A stretch of 64,000 bases of DNA from Fusibacter sp963666805 (GCA_963666805.2 CAXXWR010000006.1:496001-560000), one strand, 5' to 3'; counted from the stretch's first letter, positions 27,292-36,589 are shown. Translations and numbers: made by a program. The notes: a model not told the origin generated them from the sequence alone.

Positions 27292-29118
27292 GTGAAAAAA
27301 TATAAGCATTTTTGGGTACTATTTCTCTGTTTGACATTGATTTTACCTTTTGCAAGTAGCTTATCCTTTTCAGAAGATAATAATATAGAAGCACAATTGG
27401 ATGAAGCGATCCAATATGAAGAGGTAAATTATAGCGTACCAGGTATTATGGTCGCCATTGTTGAAGATGGAAAAATAGTTTACAACTATACCAATGGGGT
27501 TTCTGACACCGTTTTAAGAAAACCTTTGAGTTCAGATTCAACGTTAATTCAGACTGGTTCTATGGCTAAACTGGTGACAACATTGGCACTTTTAGATATA
27601 CTTCATCAGAAAAATATTAGTTTAGACGATAAAGTCAGTCAATACTTAGTGCTTGAAAATTTAGATTCTGAAATTACAATTAGGCAAATTCTGACGCATA
27701 CTTCAGGTATCCCAACTATTCGCTACCATACAGCTCAAGAAGAATCACCCTTAGACCAAGACGGACGAGGGACCTTTTCTGAAAATGCTTCTGACTATAT
27801 GGAACTGTATAATCATAAGCCTGTAACACCAGTGGGTGAGTACACGAATTATGCCGTTACTAATAGCGTTGTAGCGGGAATGTTGATTGAAGCTTTAACC
27901 AATGATTCTTATGAGTCAGTGGTTTCTGACTATATTGCCAAGCATTACAACATGCTTGAATCTTCAAAAGTGATAGAAGGAGATTCAGAAGGACTTGATT
28001 TGGCACGTGGCTATAGTGTTTATGGTGGTGGTCAAACGCTACTTCCACCTTATAGAACCTTATTGTTGTCTTCAGAGGATTTTGTGACAACAGGCAAGGA
28101 TATGACCTTGTTACTTAAAGGGATTACATCTGAAAACAAAACAGATTCAGACCTATTTACTAGACAAGTAAGCGCCTATGGCAATCAATTTGGTCGATCA
28201 CTTGCGTTTTCAATCATGACTTTAGACCACAGAGAAATTTATCTTCAAGATGGTGCTATTCCTGGTGAAATGACGCGACTCATGGTAGAGCCTAATAGCC
28301 GGACCGGTATTTTTATTTGGTACAATTCTGATGATTCAGAATTAAGAAAAGTCCTGAGCCGTAAGATTTTAGATATTTACTTAGGTGACCGTTTTAAAAA
28401 TCAGTCACCGGTGGTGATTCCTTTTAAACAAGAACTAAAAGACAGTTATGGGAATTTAATAGGGGCTTATGTGTCAACGAATATTACCCCTGAAACGGTT
28501 GAAAAAGTTTCTCGGATTACAAACCAATTGAGAGTCTCTATTGTTGATGAAGGATTGAAAATTAATAATGAGACCTATTCCTATATTGGTGATGATACTT
28601 TTTACAATGAGATTAATCAAGATTATGCCAAGTTTATTTTTAATAAGGCAGGACGCCTTCAATATTTGACAATCAATAATGCGGTTTATGAGCGCGGACG
28701 ATTATATGAAAGTTTTCTAGTTGAGATCCCTATGATTGGTTTAGTATTGGTGGTTAATCTCTTGATACTTTTACTGATGCTTAGCCGATGGAAGCAGTAT
28801 CTTGTCAATCGTATTCACCGGACGCCTAGAATGGTGTTGTTGATTGCAACGGTGATAGCACTTATATTGATTGGGCTTATCGTGGTGATTGCTAAAAGTA
28901 ACAATGTATGGAACATTGTCTATGGGATTAAACGATCTCTCCTGTGGATAAAAGTTCTGGGACTTATAAGTCTCGTTTGGTCTGTGCCATCCTTTTTCAT
29001 GCTGAACAGAGCAAAATCGGATTTTAGATGGACTGGTGGAACCATTTTTTTATTCAGATTACAATGGTTGCTTAATATATTTATGGTGATATGGCTTTGG
29101 CGGTATCATTTCATTTAA
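27292..29118 (+). CDS. Membrane-bound beta-lactamase-fold serine hydrolase
   Basis: 608 residues from a GTG with a GAGGAG site. It has a signal peptide (about 1-27), then a class-C penicillin-binding-protein/beta-lactamase domain with the SxxK motif 'GSMAKLV' (about 85) and the YxN motif 'EYTNYAVTN' (about 183-191). The C-terminal ~125 residues hold three to four TM helices. The active site would be outside the cell. Such proteins may be D-amino-acid esterases or peptidases rather than true beta-lactamases. It follows walJ by 18 nt and probably belongs to the same transcript. Confidence 0.85.
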   Translation: MKKYKHFWVLFLCLTLILPFASSLSFSEDNNIEAQLDEAIQYEEVNYSVPGIMVAIVEDGKIVYNYTNGVSDTVLRKPLSSDSTLIQTGSMAKLVTTLALLDILHQKNISLDDKVSQYLVLENLDSEITIRQILTHTSGIPTIRYHTAQEESPLDQDGRGTFSENASDYMELYNHKPVTPVGEYTNYAVTNSVVAGMLIEALTNDSYESVVSDYIAKHYNMLESSKVIEGDSEGLDLARGYSVYGGGQTLLPPYRTLLLSSEDFVTTGKDMTLLLKGITSENKTDSDLFTRQVSAYGNQFGRSLAFSIMTLDHREIYLQDGAIPGEMTRLMVEPNSRTGIFIWYNSDDSELRKVLSRKILDIYLGDRFKNQSPVVIPFKQELKDSYGNLIGAYVSTNITPETVEKVSRITNQLRVSIVDEGLKINNETYSYIGDDTFYNEINQDYAKFIFNKAGRLQYLTINNAVYERGRLYESFLVEIPMIGLVLVVNLLILLLMLSRWKQYLVNRIHRTPRMVLLIATVIALILIGLIVVIAKSNNVWNIVYGIKRSLLWIKVLGLISLVWSVPSFFMLNRAKSDFRWTGGTIFLFRLQWLLNIFMVIWLWRYHFI

Positions 29119-29128
29119 GACCCTGTTT

Positions 29129-29200
29129 TGTGGATAAGCTGTGGATATGTCTCTACTTATCCACATTTCGCCCTGTTTTATGTTTAAAAGCTGTGTATAA
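29129..29200. other. Cluster of four DnaA boxes
   Basis: Within 72 bp there are TGTGGATAA (29129-29137), TGTGGATAT (29140-29148, one mismatch), TTATCCACA (29157-29165) and TGTGTATAA (29192-29200). Three fit the consensus TTATNCACA exactly on one strand or the other. A purely A/T stretch follows (29205-29228). The cluster lies in a 123-bp gap between convergent genes. It may be a DnaA-titration or regulatory cluster, or part of an origin; no dnaA gene is visible. Confidence 0.6.
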
Positions 29201-29225
29201 AAGTAGATAATAAAAAATAATAAAA

Positions 29226-29268
29226 AAAGATGGAGCCACTCTTATTCAAGAGTACATGCTCCATCTTT
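29226..29268 (-). terminator. Terminator overlapping the end of the DUF134 gene
   Basis: Long hairpin AAAGATGGAGC / GCTCCATCTTT with an inner ACTCTT/AAGAGT stem (29226-29268). It reads into a T run on the minus strand and includes the stop codon of the DUF134 gene. Confidence 0.85.
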
Positions 29269-29607
29269 ATTATTAAAGCGACAACCTTTTCGCTTACAAT
29301 TTTTACGTTTACCATGCTCTGGGCAAATCATGTAATCGCCGCCTTCTATAATAATGGTTGTACCATCAATTAAGCTGACAGCTACTTTTTTTCGAGCATC
29401 TTCATAAATACGCTGAAAAGTAGAACGTCCAATTTCCATTTTTTCAGCACTTTGCTCCTGTGTAAGGCCTTCATAATCCATCAAACGGATACTTTCGTAT
29501 TCTTCAACAGTCATATTAACAGCCTTTTGTGCTTCAATGCCTTTAGGCCCAAAACAAGAATACTCAGGTAATTGACAAACGATTTTATCTTTTCTAGGTC
29601 TAGCCAT
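29242..29607 (-). CDS. DUF134 (UPF0251) DNA-binding-like protein
   Basis: 121 residues. It starts 'MARPRKDKIVCQLPE', has a sigma-70 region-4-like helix-turn-helix (about 50-80, 'LTQEQSAEKMEIGRSTFQRI'), and a Cys-rich tail 'CPEHGKRKNCKRKGCRFN' that may bind a metal. This is the standard DUF134 architecture. The target genes are unknown. It starts 14 nt downstream of the CHAD gene stop on the same strand, so the two are probably an operon. Confidence 0.9.
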   Translation of the reverse strand: MARPRKDKIVCQLPEYSCFGPKGIEAQKAVNMTVEEYESIRLMDYEGLTQEQSAEKMEIGRSTFQRIYEDARKKVAVSLIDGTTIIIEGGDYMICPEHGKRKNCKRKGCRFNNKDGACTLE

Positions 29608-29621
29608 TTTTTATCATCCCT

Positions 29622-30434
29622 CTAATCTATATTTTTAGTTTGTATATATGTCTTCATTAATTGGCAACACGCCTCGTAGGAAGCATTGGCTTCTTTGAGA
29701 TATTTTGAATGATCGAGTATAAGTTGATGCAAGAGTTGTGGATCATTCAGTTCATACTGGCCAATATATCTTAAATTGACACAAGTGTCATGTAATTTTT
29801 TGGAGATTTGTTTAAATGATTCAATAGATTGATTAATGGTCACAAGTGAATAATTGCCGGTCATAATAATAATATGAACGTATTGTAATTTTTTAGCGAG
29901 CATGCGTTTTTTATGAATATAACTTTCAATATTCTCAGGATTGACCTCATCGTTTTGGATGAACATTCTAAAGAGTTCAATTTGTCTTTGAACAATCCAA
30001 TCTTCATATTTTTCATCGGAAATAGGATTTTTAGTCCGTACTTCAACCTCTCCAAAATGAAAGGTTCTCATAGCTTCAGTCATGTGCACCAGTTGTGATA
30101 AAAGAGGTGCCTTAATCATCTGAATTTTTTGGAGGGTTTCAGGAGCCATTTTATCTTGATAACCATTTTCAAAAACATCAATTTCTCTAATCAATGAAGT
30201 TTCATCAAAATGACGTTTGGAAATAAAACTGATCTGTTGATAATCGCCAATGTGGATCAAAGGCTTAAAGTAAAAAAGAAGAGCTCTTAGACGACGAACA
30301 GTTTCACGATAATCGTGAATACTCTTGTGGTCACAGTGTGCATCAATCATTTTTAGAAGGTGATTATCAATATCGCGTAGATGAAGTTGTAGTATTTTAG
30401 GTATTTCTTCTTCTGGTTTCACGCTTGCCTCCAA
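29622..30434 (-). CDS. CHAD domain protein
   Basis: 270 residues. An all-helical CHAD domain is recognisable from its start 'HDYRETVRRLRALLFYF' (about 40-56) and the repeated basic and His residues on helices. CHAD proteins bind inorganic polyphosphate in other bacteria. No CYTH domain is fused. Its downstream partner is the DUF134 gene. Role here unproven. Confidence 0.85.
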   Translation of the reverse strand: MEASVKPEEEIPKILQLHLRDIDNHLLKMIDAHCDHKSIHDYRETVRRLRALLFYFKPLIHIGDYQQISFISKRHFDETSLIREIDVFENGYQDKMAPETLQKIQMIKAPLLSQLVHMTEAMRTFHFGEVEVRTKNPISDEKYEDWIVQRQIELFRMFIQNDEVNPENIESYIHKKRMLAKKLQYVHIIIMTGNYSLVTINQSIESFKQISKKLHDTCVNLRYIGQYELNDPQLLHQLILDHSKYLKEANASYEACCQLMKTYIQTKNID

Positions 30435-30625
30435 ATTATAACAGAACTTTTGTCTATTATAACATAGAAAAAAAAGAACGGATTAAAAGTGATTGAAAAA
30501 GTCTGGATAAAATCAATTTTTTCTCAATCAAAGGGGTATTATAAAATGAAAAGAAGCTCCTAATCGGTTGGTATGATGAGTTGCCATTTTAGAGCGTGTA
30601 ATTCCTTTTCATTTCCTTTGAAATA

Positions 30626-30634
30626 AAGTATAAT
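30626..30634 (+). promoter_or_regulatory. Probable -10 region of the AI-2E transporter gene
   Basis: TATAAT at 30629-30634 with a weak TTTTCA at 30606-30611 (17-nt spacer), about 27 nt upstream of the ATG. Just upstream (30544-30616) is a nested inverted repeat with an outer arm AAATGAAAAG / CTTTTCATTT. Confidence 0.5.
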
Positions 30635-30661
30635 GATGACAATAATATAGAGGAGAAATGA

Positions 30662-31786
30662 ATGTTCAAAAATAAAAAACAGTATATAGAATATGTAGCT
30701 ATCTTATGTATAGCAGTGATTATTACAGGTTGGGTTTTAAAGGATAGTGAAAGTATTAAAAACTTTGTGTTACACTTTTTTTCTATCTTATCCCCCTTCT
30801 TTATAGGATTTGGAATTGCTTATATTCTCGAGCAGCCCATTTCAAAACTTGAATCTCATATAAAGGGAAAAAATGAAAAGCGAAAGCGTTCTTTTATTAT
30901 TTTGGGGGTCTATCTGTTTCTGATTATTGCGATTGTGATTGTAGCGGTTGTTCTCGTGCCAATGGTCATTTCAAATGGCATGTCTTTAGCAGATGATATT
31001 ACCCAATGGAGTAAGACGATTCCAGACCGTTTAAATCAACTTGATTTTGGAAATTATGAATCATTTTTGATAGATCAACTCAGCAAGATCAGTGAAAAAA
31101 TCAGTGAGATAACCAGTTCTTTACTCACCAATATTGTCGGGATTATTACGGGAATTACAACAGCTATCTTTAATGTTGTATTAGGGATTATTGTTTCTAT
31201 TTATATGTTGCTAGATAAACATCGTTTTGCTAAGATGTTCAAAAAAGTGGTGGCGCTCATCTTTAAAGAAGAAAAAAGTAAAGTGATTTTTCACTTTGTT
31301 CATGAAGCCAATACAGTATTTTCTCACTTTTTAACAGGTTTATTGGTACAGGCTTTCATTTTAGCTATTTTGGCGACAATTGGCTTTACAATACTGGGCG
31401 TTAAATATGCCATTGTATTGGGGCTTATTATTGGTATGACCAATATTATTCCTTACTTTGGCCCATTCATTGGATCAATTCCTGCGGTTCTTACAACCTT
31501 AATGTACGACCCTATCAAAGCAATCTGGGTCATTGTCTTGATTATTATTCTTCAGCAAATTGATGGCAATGTGGTTGGACCGAGAGTGATGGGTAATTAT
31601 ATTGGCTTAGCACCTATTTGGATTATTTTATCCATTACACTGGGTGGCGGTCTCTTTGGTCTTTTAGGAATGTTGTTAGCGATTCCTATTGGTGCGATCA
31701 TTAAGATTATGTTGACAGAAATGATAAAGACTCAAGAAAATATGCAAGCTTCAAGTGATGTGAACGCAGAAGAAACCAAACTATAA
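30662..31786 (+). CDS. AI-2E family transporter (YtvI/YdbI-like membrane protein)
   Basis: 374 residues with about seven to eight TM helices. The order is two N-terminal helices, a central loop region with amphipathic helices, then the conserved C-terminal half containing 'GMTNIIPYFGPFIGSIPA' and 'IDGNVVGPRVMGNYIGLAPIW'. Those are signature blocks of the AI-2E/PerM superfamily. Members export small molecules or exchange Na+/H+, and the substrate is not clear from sequence. Monocistronic, with its own promoter and terminator. Confidence 0.88.
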   Translation: MFKNKKQYIEYVAILCIAVIITGWVLKDSESIKNFVLHFFSILSPFFIGFGIAYILEQPISKLESHIKGKNEKRKRSFIILGVYLFLIIAIVIVAVVLVPMVISNGMSLADDITQWSKTIPDRLNQLDFGNYESFLIDQLSKISEKISEITSSLLTNIVGIITGITTAIFNVVLGIIVSIYMLLDKHRFAKMFKKVVALIFKEEKSKVIFHFVHEANTVFSHFLTGLLVQAFILAILATIGFTILGVKYAIVLGLIIGMTNIIPYFGPFIGSIPAVLTTLMYDPIKAIWVIVLIIILQQIDGNVVGPRVMGNYIGLAPIWIILSITLGGGLFGLLGMLLAIPIGAIIKIMLTEMIKTQENMQASSDVNAEETKL

Positions 31787-31795
31787 GTTTAAATT

Positions 31796-31840
31796 AAAAA
31801 AGCCCCTGGTCATCTATCGGAAGAGATGGTCAGGGGCTTT
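31796..31840. terminator. Bidirectional terminator
   Basis: AGCCCCTG / CAGGGGCT outer stem (31801-31808 with 31831-31838) and an inner CATCT/AGATG stem, with an A run to the left and TTT to the right. It sits between convergent genes. Confidence 0.85.
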
Positions 31841-31852
31841 ATGGTATTAATG

Positions 31853-32500
31853 TTATGGTTGTAAAATAAGGTATTGATTAACCAGCATAAAATGTGAAAA
31901 GGTACCAAGTAAAATAAAGACATGGAAGATTTCGTGGAAACCAAAAGCTCCCCATTTTATTTTTTCTGATTTTTTAGCATAAATAATAGAGCCGATGGTG
32001 TAAAAAATGCCCCCTAAAACGAGCCAAATGACACCTTGAAGTGGGATAGACTTGATAAGCGGATAAATAAAGAAGATGGCAATCCAGCCTAAAAAGAGGT
32101 AAATCCCTGCTGAAAGTTTTCGAGGCATATTAATAAAGAAAACTTTAGTCAAGAGCCCAATGATAGCCAGAGCCCATATAACAATCAATAAAACAGTGCC
32201 AAGTGTTCCTTTTAAAGCGGTTAAACAGATTGGTGTGTAAGTCCCTGCAATGAGTATAAAGATCATAGAATGGTCGATTTTTCTAAGGACTAACTGGGTA
32301 TGTTCTTTGCCGATATACCAGTGATAAATACTTGAAGCGCTATATAATAAAATCATGCTGATTCCAAAGACGACTGCGCCAACAATCATAGAAACGTCTC
32401 CAAGGGGAATCGCATTAAATAGCATAATAACCAGCCCGATGGCTGCGAATAAAATACCAAAAAGATGCGTTAGGGTGTTAACTGGTTCTCTCATTTGCAT
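31853..32500 (-). CDS. Hemolysin III / PAQR family membrane protein
   Basis: 215 residues, seven TM helices. The N-terminus reads 'MREPVNTLTHLFGILFAAIG', with the conserved His. 'SSIYHWY...KIDHSMIFILIAGTYTP' and 'GFHEIFHVFILLGTFSHF' carry the His/Asp metal-site residues of the PAQR/YqfA family. It may be a membrane hydrolase or homeostasis protein; the hemolysin name is historical. The gene stands alone between two terminators. Confidence 0.9.
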   Translation of the reverse strand: MQMREPVNTLTHLFGILFAAIGLVIMLFNAIPLGDVSMIVGAVVFGISMILLYSASSIYHWYIGKEHTQLVLRKIDHSMIFILIAGTYTPICLTALKGTLGTVLLIVIWALAIIGLLTKVFFINMPRKLSAGIYLFLGWIAIFFIYPLIKSIPLQGVIWLVLGGIFYTIGSIIYAKKSEKIKWGAFGFHEIFHVFILLGTFSHFMLVNQYLILQP

Positions 32501-32660
32501 ATTGTCCTCCTAGGTAGTATCAAATACTACATTGTGTTATATTAATATGTTAACACTTTATCTTTATAAGTCAATATGTTATTATGAAAAATATGTTATA
32601 ATATTGTTAATGATAATGAACAATGTAAGGGCTTTATAAAGATTTTATAAAAAGGACGGA

Positions 32661-33245
32661 ATGATGAATCATTTAGAACGCTTTAAAAACCATGAAACAG
32701 TGAAGTATGATAGACTTCCTGATATTCAACTCTATATGGATCAACTCTTAGACTTGTTGGACCAAAACTTAAGTGACTTAAAAAGGGAAGAAGACCAAGT
32801 GATTTTCACCAAGACGATGATTAATAACTATGTTAAATCAAAAGTTATTCGCTCACCAGAAAAGAAAAAGTATTCTAAAGAAGCTTTAGCAGAACTGATG
32901 ATGGTCTTTTATTTTAAACAGGTTTTCTCTATTCAGGACACGAAACGGATTTTAGAATTGACTCAGAAAGAGAAGATGGATGATCAGTTTGAAAATTTCG
33001 CCCAAACTGTAAAAGCTGTATTTGATAACTTGCCGTCTGAAGATAGCCAGTCGGATGATTTAGAGGCCTATTTATTAGACCTTGCCGTTGAGGCGTCTAT
33101 TAAAAAACAATTGGCAGAACACCTTTTAGATAATATTTATGAAAAAAAAGAAAGCGACTCTTCGGAGACGTCATCACAGGATGTTAAGGTAGATAAAGTC
33201 ATAGATGATGCATTCAATAATCATTCTGATAATCCTTTGGTTTAA
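32661..33245 (+). CDS. DUF1836 domain protein
   Basis: 194 residues. The DUF1836 domain spans about 10-120: a helix-turn-helix-like 'LPDIQLYMDQLLDLLDQ' start, 'FTKTMINNYVKSKVI', and 'KKYSKEALAELMMVFYFKQVFS'. The C-terminus is acidic and Ser-rich. This MerR-like domain probably binds DNA. Two adjacent ATGs exist (32661 and 32664), and the AAAGGA site favours the second slightly. Targets unknown. Confidence 0.85.
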   Translation: MMNHLERFKNHETVKYDRLPDIQLYMDQLLDLLDQNLSDLKREEDQVIFTKTMINNYVKSKVIRSPEKKKYSKEALAELMMVFYFKQVFSIQDTKRILELTQKEKMDDQFENFAQTVKAVFDNLPSEDSQSDDLEAYLLDLAVEASIKKQLAEHLLDNIYEKKESDSSETSSQDVKVDKVIDDAFNNHSDNPLV

Positions 33246-33266
33246 ATCAAAATTTTAAATCAAAAT

Positions 33267-33297
33267 AAAAATACCAACTAATCAAGTTGGTATTTTT
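33267..33297. terminator. Bidirectional terminator overlapping the activator gene stop
   Basis: 12-bp stem AAAAATACCAAC / GTTGGTATTTTT (33267-33278 with 33286-33297), shared by convergent genes. Confidence 0.9.
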
Positions 33298-35116
33298 TGA
33301 GTTTATCATAAAATGAAGATTTAGAGAGGCCTAGTTTTTCGATGGCCTCTTTTTTATGGGTAGTATCCCTAAGAGCCGCTTTTAAAATCTCTTTTTCTGC
33401 TTGCTCGAGTTGTTCTTTTAAGGGAAGAATACTCTGTGGCTGGCCATTTGAAGTAGGATAGTGAATGACTTCTGGCGTAATTACATCATAAGGTGTGATA
33501 ACAACAGCCCTTTCTAAGACATTTTCAAGCTCTCTAATATTACCCGGCCATTGATAGCGTTTAATAAGTTGAAAAGCTTCACCTGAGATTTGTTTTAAGG
33601 GCATATTGAGATCCGTGCAAATTCGATTTAAACTGTTCTTAACCAAAGCATAAAGATCTTCTTTCCGCTCTCTTAAGGCAGGTATATGGATAGGAAAGAC
33701 GTTGATACGATAGTAGAGATCTGAACGAAAATAACCTTGTTTTACAGCGTCTAATAAGTCGATATTGGTAGCGGTAATGACTCGGACATTGAAAGCACTC
33801 GGTTGATGTGCTCCTACACGGAAAAAAGACTTGGTCTGTAGAGCTTGTAAGAGTTTTGCTTGTATATTAAGGGGAAGTTCACCGATTTCATCTAAAAAGA
33901 GTGTGCCTTGGTCGGCCTGTTCGAAATAACCGATTTTGCCCTGTTGGTTAGCCCCTGTAAAAGCCCCTTTTTCATAACCAAAGAGTTCACTTTCAAAAAG
34001 TGATTCAGGTATAGCCGCACAGTTAACAGCCACAAAGCGCCCCTGTCGTTGGCTCTCTTTGTGGATATGTTCAGCCAGTAGACTTTTCCCTGTACCACTT
34101 TCTCCAGTCAGCAAGATACTAGAGGTTACGTTGGCGGCTTTAGCTGCCAAAAACTTTACTTGTCTCATGGCATAACTGTGACCAATGATAGACTCAAAGG
34201 CGTTTAATGCTAGGAGTTCATCTTTTGAAAAATGGGGAGGATGAAGTTGTTCCAAGTCATCTAAAAGTTGTTCATGTTCTTTTAAGAGAGAATCCATTTC
34301 AGATAAATCCCTAAATTTTAAAACATAGTTTTCATCTAAAGGAGAGATAATCGTATAAATCGGACGGTGGTTCAGTGAAATGAATTTTTTAATTTGACGT
34401 GTTTCATTCATTTGGTCGATTTCTGTCAAGGCTTCTGTGACCGCTTTAGCGGTGAAAAAGCTTTCGAAAGGTTGGTTGATTAAACGGCTGTCCCAGTCGG
34501 TTGCATGTTTAGATTTAGCATCAAAGGGGCGGCCTTTTAAAAGGTCGCCAATCGCTTCATGACGAATGGTATAGCCCTTATCTTGAAAAAATTTAATTTG
34601 GCTTGTTTCGCCATTGATAATAACCATATGACCAAAAGACTGAGTATAGGTCTGTTCAAAAACCATTTGATTGACAGTGATTACCATCCTCTTTTCATTA
34701 TAGTCTAAAGAACATTCAATATCATGTCCGAGAAAATGGTCTCTCAATTCTAATTTTTCCGTAAAACTGGACTCTTTGATGTGCTTGTAAATAGGAGCGA
34801 TAGACTGATTTTGATAAATGCCAATGCCCATAATGCTCTCTCCTTCAGCGATAGCTTTAGGATTAAAACCCAAACACTCTAAATCAGAAGGTGCTAAGGG
34901 GCCATCATCTGCACCGAGTTGATTGCTAATAAAGATGACGATGTCACCGGTTTCAATGGTGCCCGCATTGTGAGAATAGTGAGGATTAAGAAGGATTCCG
35001 GTGATTTTTTTGGCTTTCTTATTCATATGAATAATATGATGGTTGTGGTCTAATACGAGGACGCCTTCATCCATCATATCTAAAAGGGGGGACAGTAGAG
35101 CTTCCGTTTTTTCCAA
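33278..35116 (-). CDS. Sigma-54-dependent transcriptional activator with PAS sensor
   Basis: 612 residues. An N-terminal PAS-like sensor (about 1-110) is followed by a second sensory region to about 275. The AAA+ domain has Walker A 'LTGESGTGKSLLAEH' and the sigma-54-contacting loop 'GAFTGA'; 'GTLFLDEIGELPL' is Walker B and 'RSDLYYRINVFPI' includes the Arg finger region. A Fis-type HTH is at the C-terminus. It is divergent from an LysA-like decarboxylase gene that has a -24/-12 promoter, so that gene is its obvious target. Confidence 0.92.
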   Translation of the reverse strand: MEKTEALLSPLLDMMDEGVLVLDHNHHIIHMNKKAKKITGILLNPHYSHNAGTIETGDIVIFISNQLGADDGPLAPSDLECLGFNPKAIAEGESIMGIGIYQNQSIAPIYKHIKESSFTEKLELRDHFLGHDIECSLDYNEKRMVITVNQMVFEQTYTQSFGHMVIINGETSQIKFFQDKGYTIRHEAIGDLLKGRPFDAKSKHATDWDSRLINQPFESFFTAKAVTEALTEIDQMNETRQIKKFISLNHRPIYTIISPLDENYVLKFRDLSEMDSLLKEHEQLLDDLEQLHPPHFSKDELLALNAFESIIGHSYAMRQVKFLAAKAANVTSSILLTGESGTGKSLLAEHIHKESQRQGRFVAVNCAAIPESLFESELFGYEKGAFTGANQQGKIGYFEQADQGTLFLDEIGELPLNIQAKLLQALQTKSFFRVGAHQPSAFNVRVITATNIDLLDAVKQGYFRSDLYYRINVFPIHIPALRERKEDLYALVKNSLNRICTDLNMPLKQISGEAFQLIKRYQWPGNIRELENVLERAVVITPYDVITPEVIHYPTSNGQPQSILPLKEQLEQAEKEILKAALRDTTHKKEAIEKLGLSKSSFYDKLKKYQLD

Positions 35117-35189
35117 AATAGTACCTCCGTATTATTGGACTCTTTTTTATTATTATAGACTTTTGTATTTTAAGGAACAAGTTTTATTT

Positions 35190-35206
35190 TTGGCATGACT
35201 ATTGCA
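35190..35206 (+). promoter_or_regulatory. Sigma-54 (-24/-12) promoter
   Basis: TTGGCATGACTATTGCA (35190-35206). The invariant GG (35192-35193) and GC (35204-35205) are exactly 10 nt apart, matching the TTGGCAC-N5-TTGCA consensus with one change. It points to the decarboxylase gene, leaving a leader of about 80 nt with a GTATAAA/TTTATAC hairpin. An imperfect dyad at 35113-35138 is a possible activator site. Confidence 0.82.
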
Positions 35207-35296
35207 TATATTTGGTTTAAGACAATGATAAGCCGGTATAAATGACCTTTATACTTAATGCCTATAGAATAATTAAATCCCCAGGAGGTAATCACC

Positions 35297-36589
35297 ATGC
35301 AATCGGAAAATGCTTTATTAATGATAGAAGGCTGTTCGGCAACAGACCTCGTAAACACGTACGGTTCTCCCCTTTATGTTTTATCAGAATCCAAAATTAG
35401 AGGACAAATCCAGCAGATTAAAGACGCTTTTTTAAATAAATACCCTAACACAGTGGCAGCCTATGCAAGCAAGGCTTTTTTAACAACCGCTTTTGTAAAG
35501 TTGATTCATCAAGAAGGTTTATCAATGGATGTTGTATCAGGCGGTGAGCTCTTTACTGCGCTTCATGCAGGTTTTCCAGCTGAAAAGCTCATTTTTCACG
35601 GTAATAGTAAGTCCCAATCAGAAATTGAAATGGCCGTGAAGTCTGGCGTTGGACGCATCGTGGTCGACCATGCAGAAGAATTAGAGATGATTGAAACCAT
35701 TGCCAGCCAATACGATAAAGTAATGGGAATCTTTTTTAGGATTACACCCGGTGTTGAGGCGCGTACGCATGCCTATATTTCTACAGGACAAAAGGACAGT
35801 AAGTTTGGGATTCCCCTTAAAGAAGAAACGTTCTTTCCTTTAATGAAAAAAGCGATTGAATCTCCTTATATTGATTTTAAAGGATTTCATTTTCATGTGG
35901 GATCACAACTGTTTGACAATACAGCGCACATTGCAGCGACTAAAGTCGCTTTGTCATTGATAGAAGCCATCCAAGATAAATACAATTATAAGGTGACTGA
36001 ACTCAATATAGGAGGTGGTTTTGGCATTCAGTACACTAGAGACCAAGAACCAAAACCCCTTGGTTACTTTTTAGACCCTGTTATGGCGTGTATTGATAAT
36101 TTCTGTAAGGAAAAAGGACTTGAAAGACCTCGCGTTTATATTGAACCCGGTAGAATGATTGTAGGGGAAGCCGGAACGACACTTTATACAGTAGGGGCGA
36201 TTAAGTCTATTCCAGAGATTAGAACTTATGTTGCTGTAGATGGTGGGATGACTGATAATATTAGACCTGCCTTGTATGGAGCTCAATATGAAGCGGCTAT
36301 TGCCACAAAGATGGATGCAGAACGTGACCAAACCGTTACGATTTGTGGTAAATGCTGTGAATCGGGTGATATTTTAATTAAAGATATCCAAATGCCAAAA
36401 ATTCAGTCAGGTGACTTACTGGCTATTTTTTCAACGGGTGCCTATCACTATGCAATGGCAAGTCACTATAATAAACAAGTCATTCCAGCGGTAGTTTTGG
36501 TAAAGGGCGACCAGGCTTATGAAATTATTAAGAGAGAAAGTTATGAAGATCTTATTCAAAAGGATAGTGTCCCAGATTATTTGTTATAG
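35297..36589 (+). CDS. lysA: Diaminopimelate decarboxylase (LysA-like PLP decarboxylase)
   Basis: 430 residues, group IV PLP decarboxylase. The PLP lysine is in 'AAYASKAF' (about 53-60), the His stacking on PLP in 'FHFHVGSQ', the phosphate-binding 'NIGGGFGI', 'EPGRMIVG', and the active-site Cys region 'CGKCCESGD' near the C-terminus. In the lysine pathway it converts meso-diaminopimelate to L-lysine. Control by sigma-54 and a dedicated activator is unusual for a biosynthetic lysA, so a related decarboxylase acting on another basic amino acid remains possible. GGAGG precedes the ATG. Confidence 0.85.
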   Translation: MQSENALLMIEGCSATDLVNTYGSPLYVLSESKIRGQIQQIKDAFLNKYPNTVAAYASKAFLTTAFVKLIHQEGLSMDVVSGGELFTALHAGFPAEKLIFHGNSKSQSEIEMAVKSGVGRIVVDHAEELEMIETIASQYDKVMGIFFRITPGVEARTHAYISTGQKDSKFGIPLKEETFFPLMKKAIESPYIDFKGFHFHVGSQLFDNTAHIAATKVALSLIEAIQDKYNYKVTELNIGGGFGIQYTRDQEPKPLGYFLDPVMACIDNFCKEKGLERPRVYIEPGRMIVGEAGTTLYTVGAIKSIPEIRTYVAVDGGMTDNIRPALYGAQYEAAIATKMDAERDQTVTICGKCCESGDILIKDIQMPKIQSGDLLAIFSTGAYHYAMASHYNKQVIPAVVLVKGDQAYEIIKRESYEDLIQKDSVPDYLL

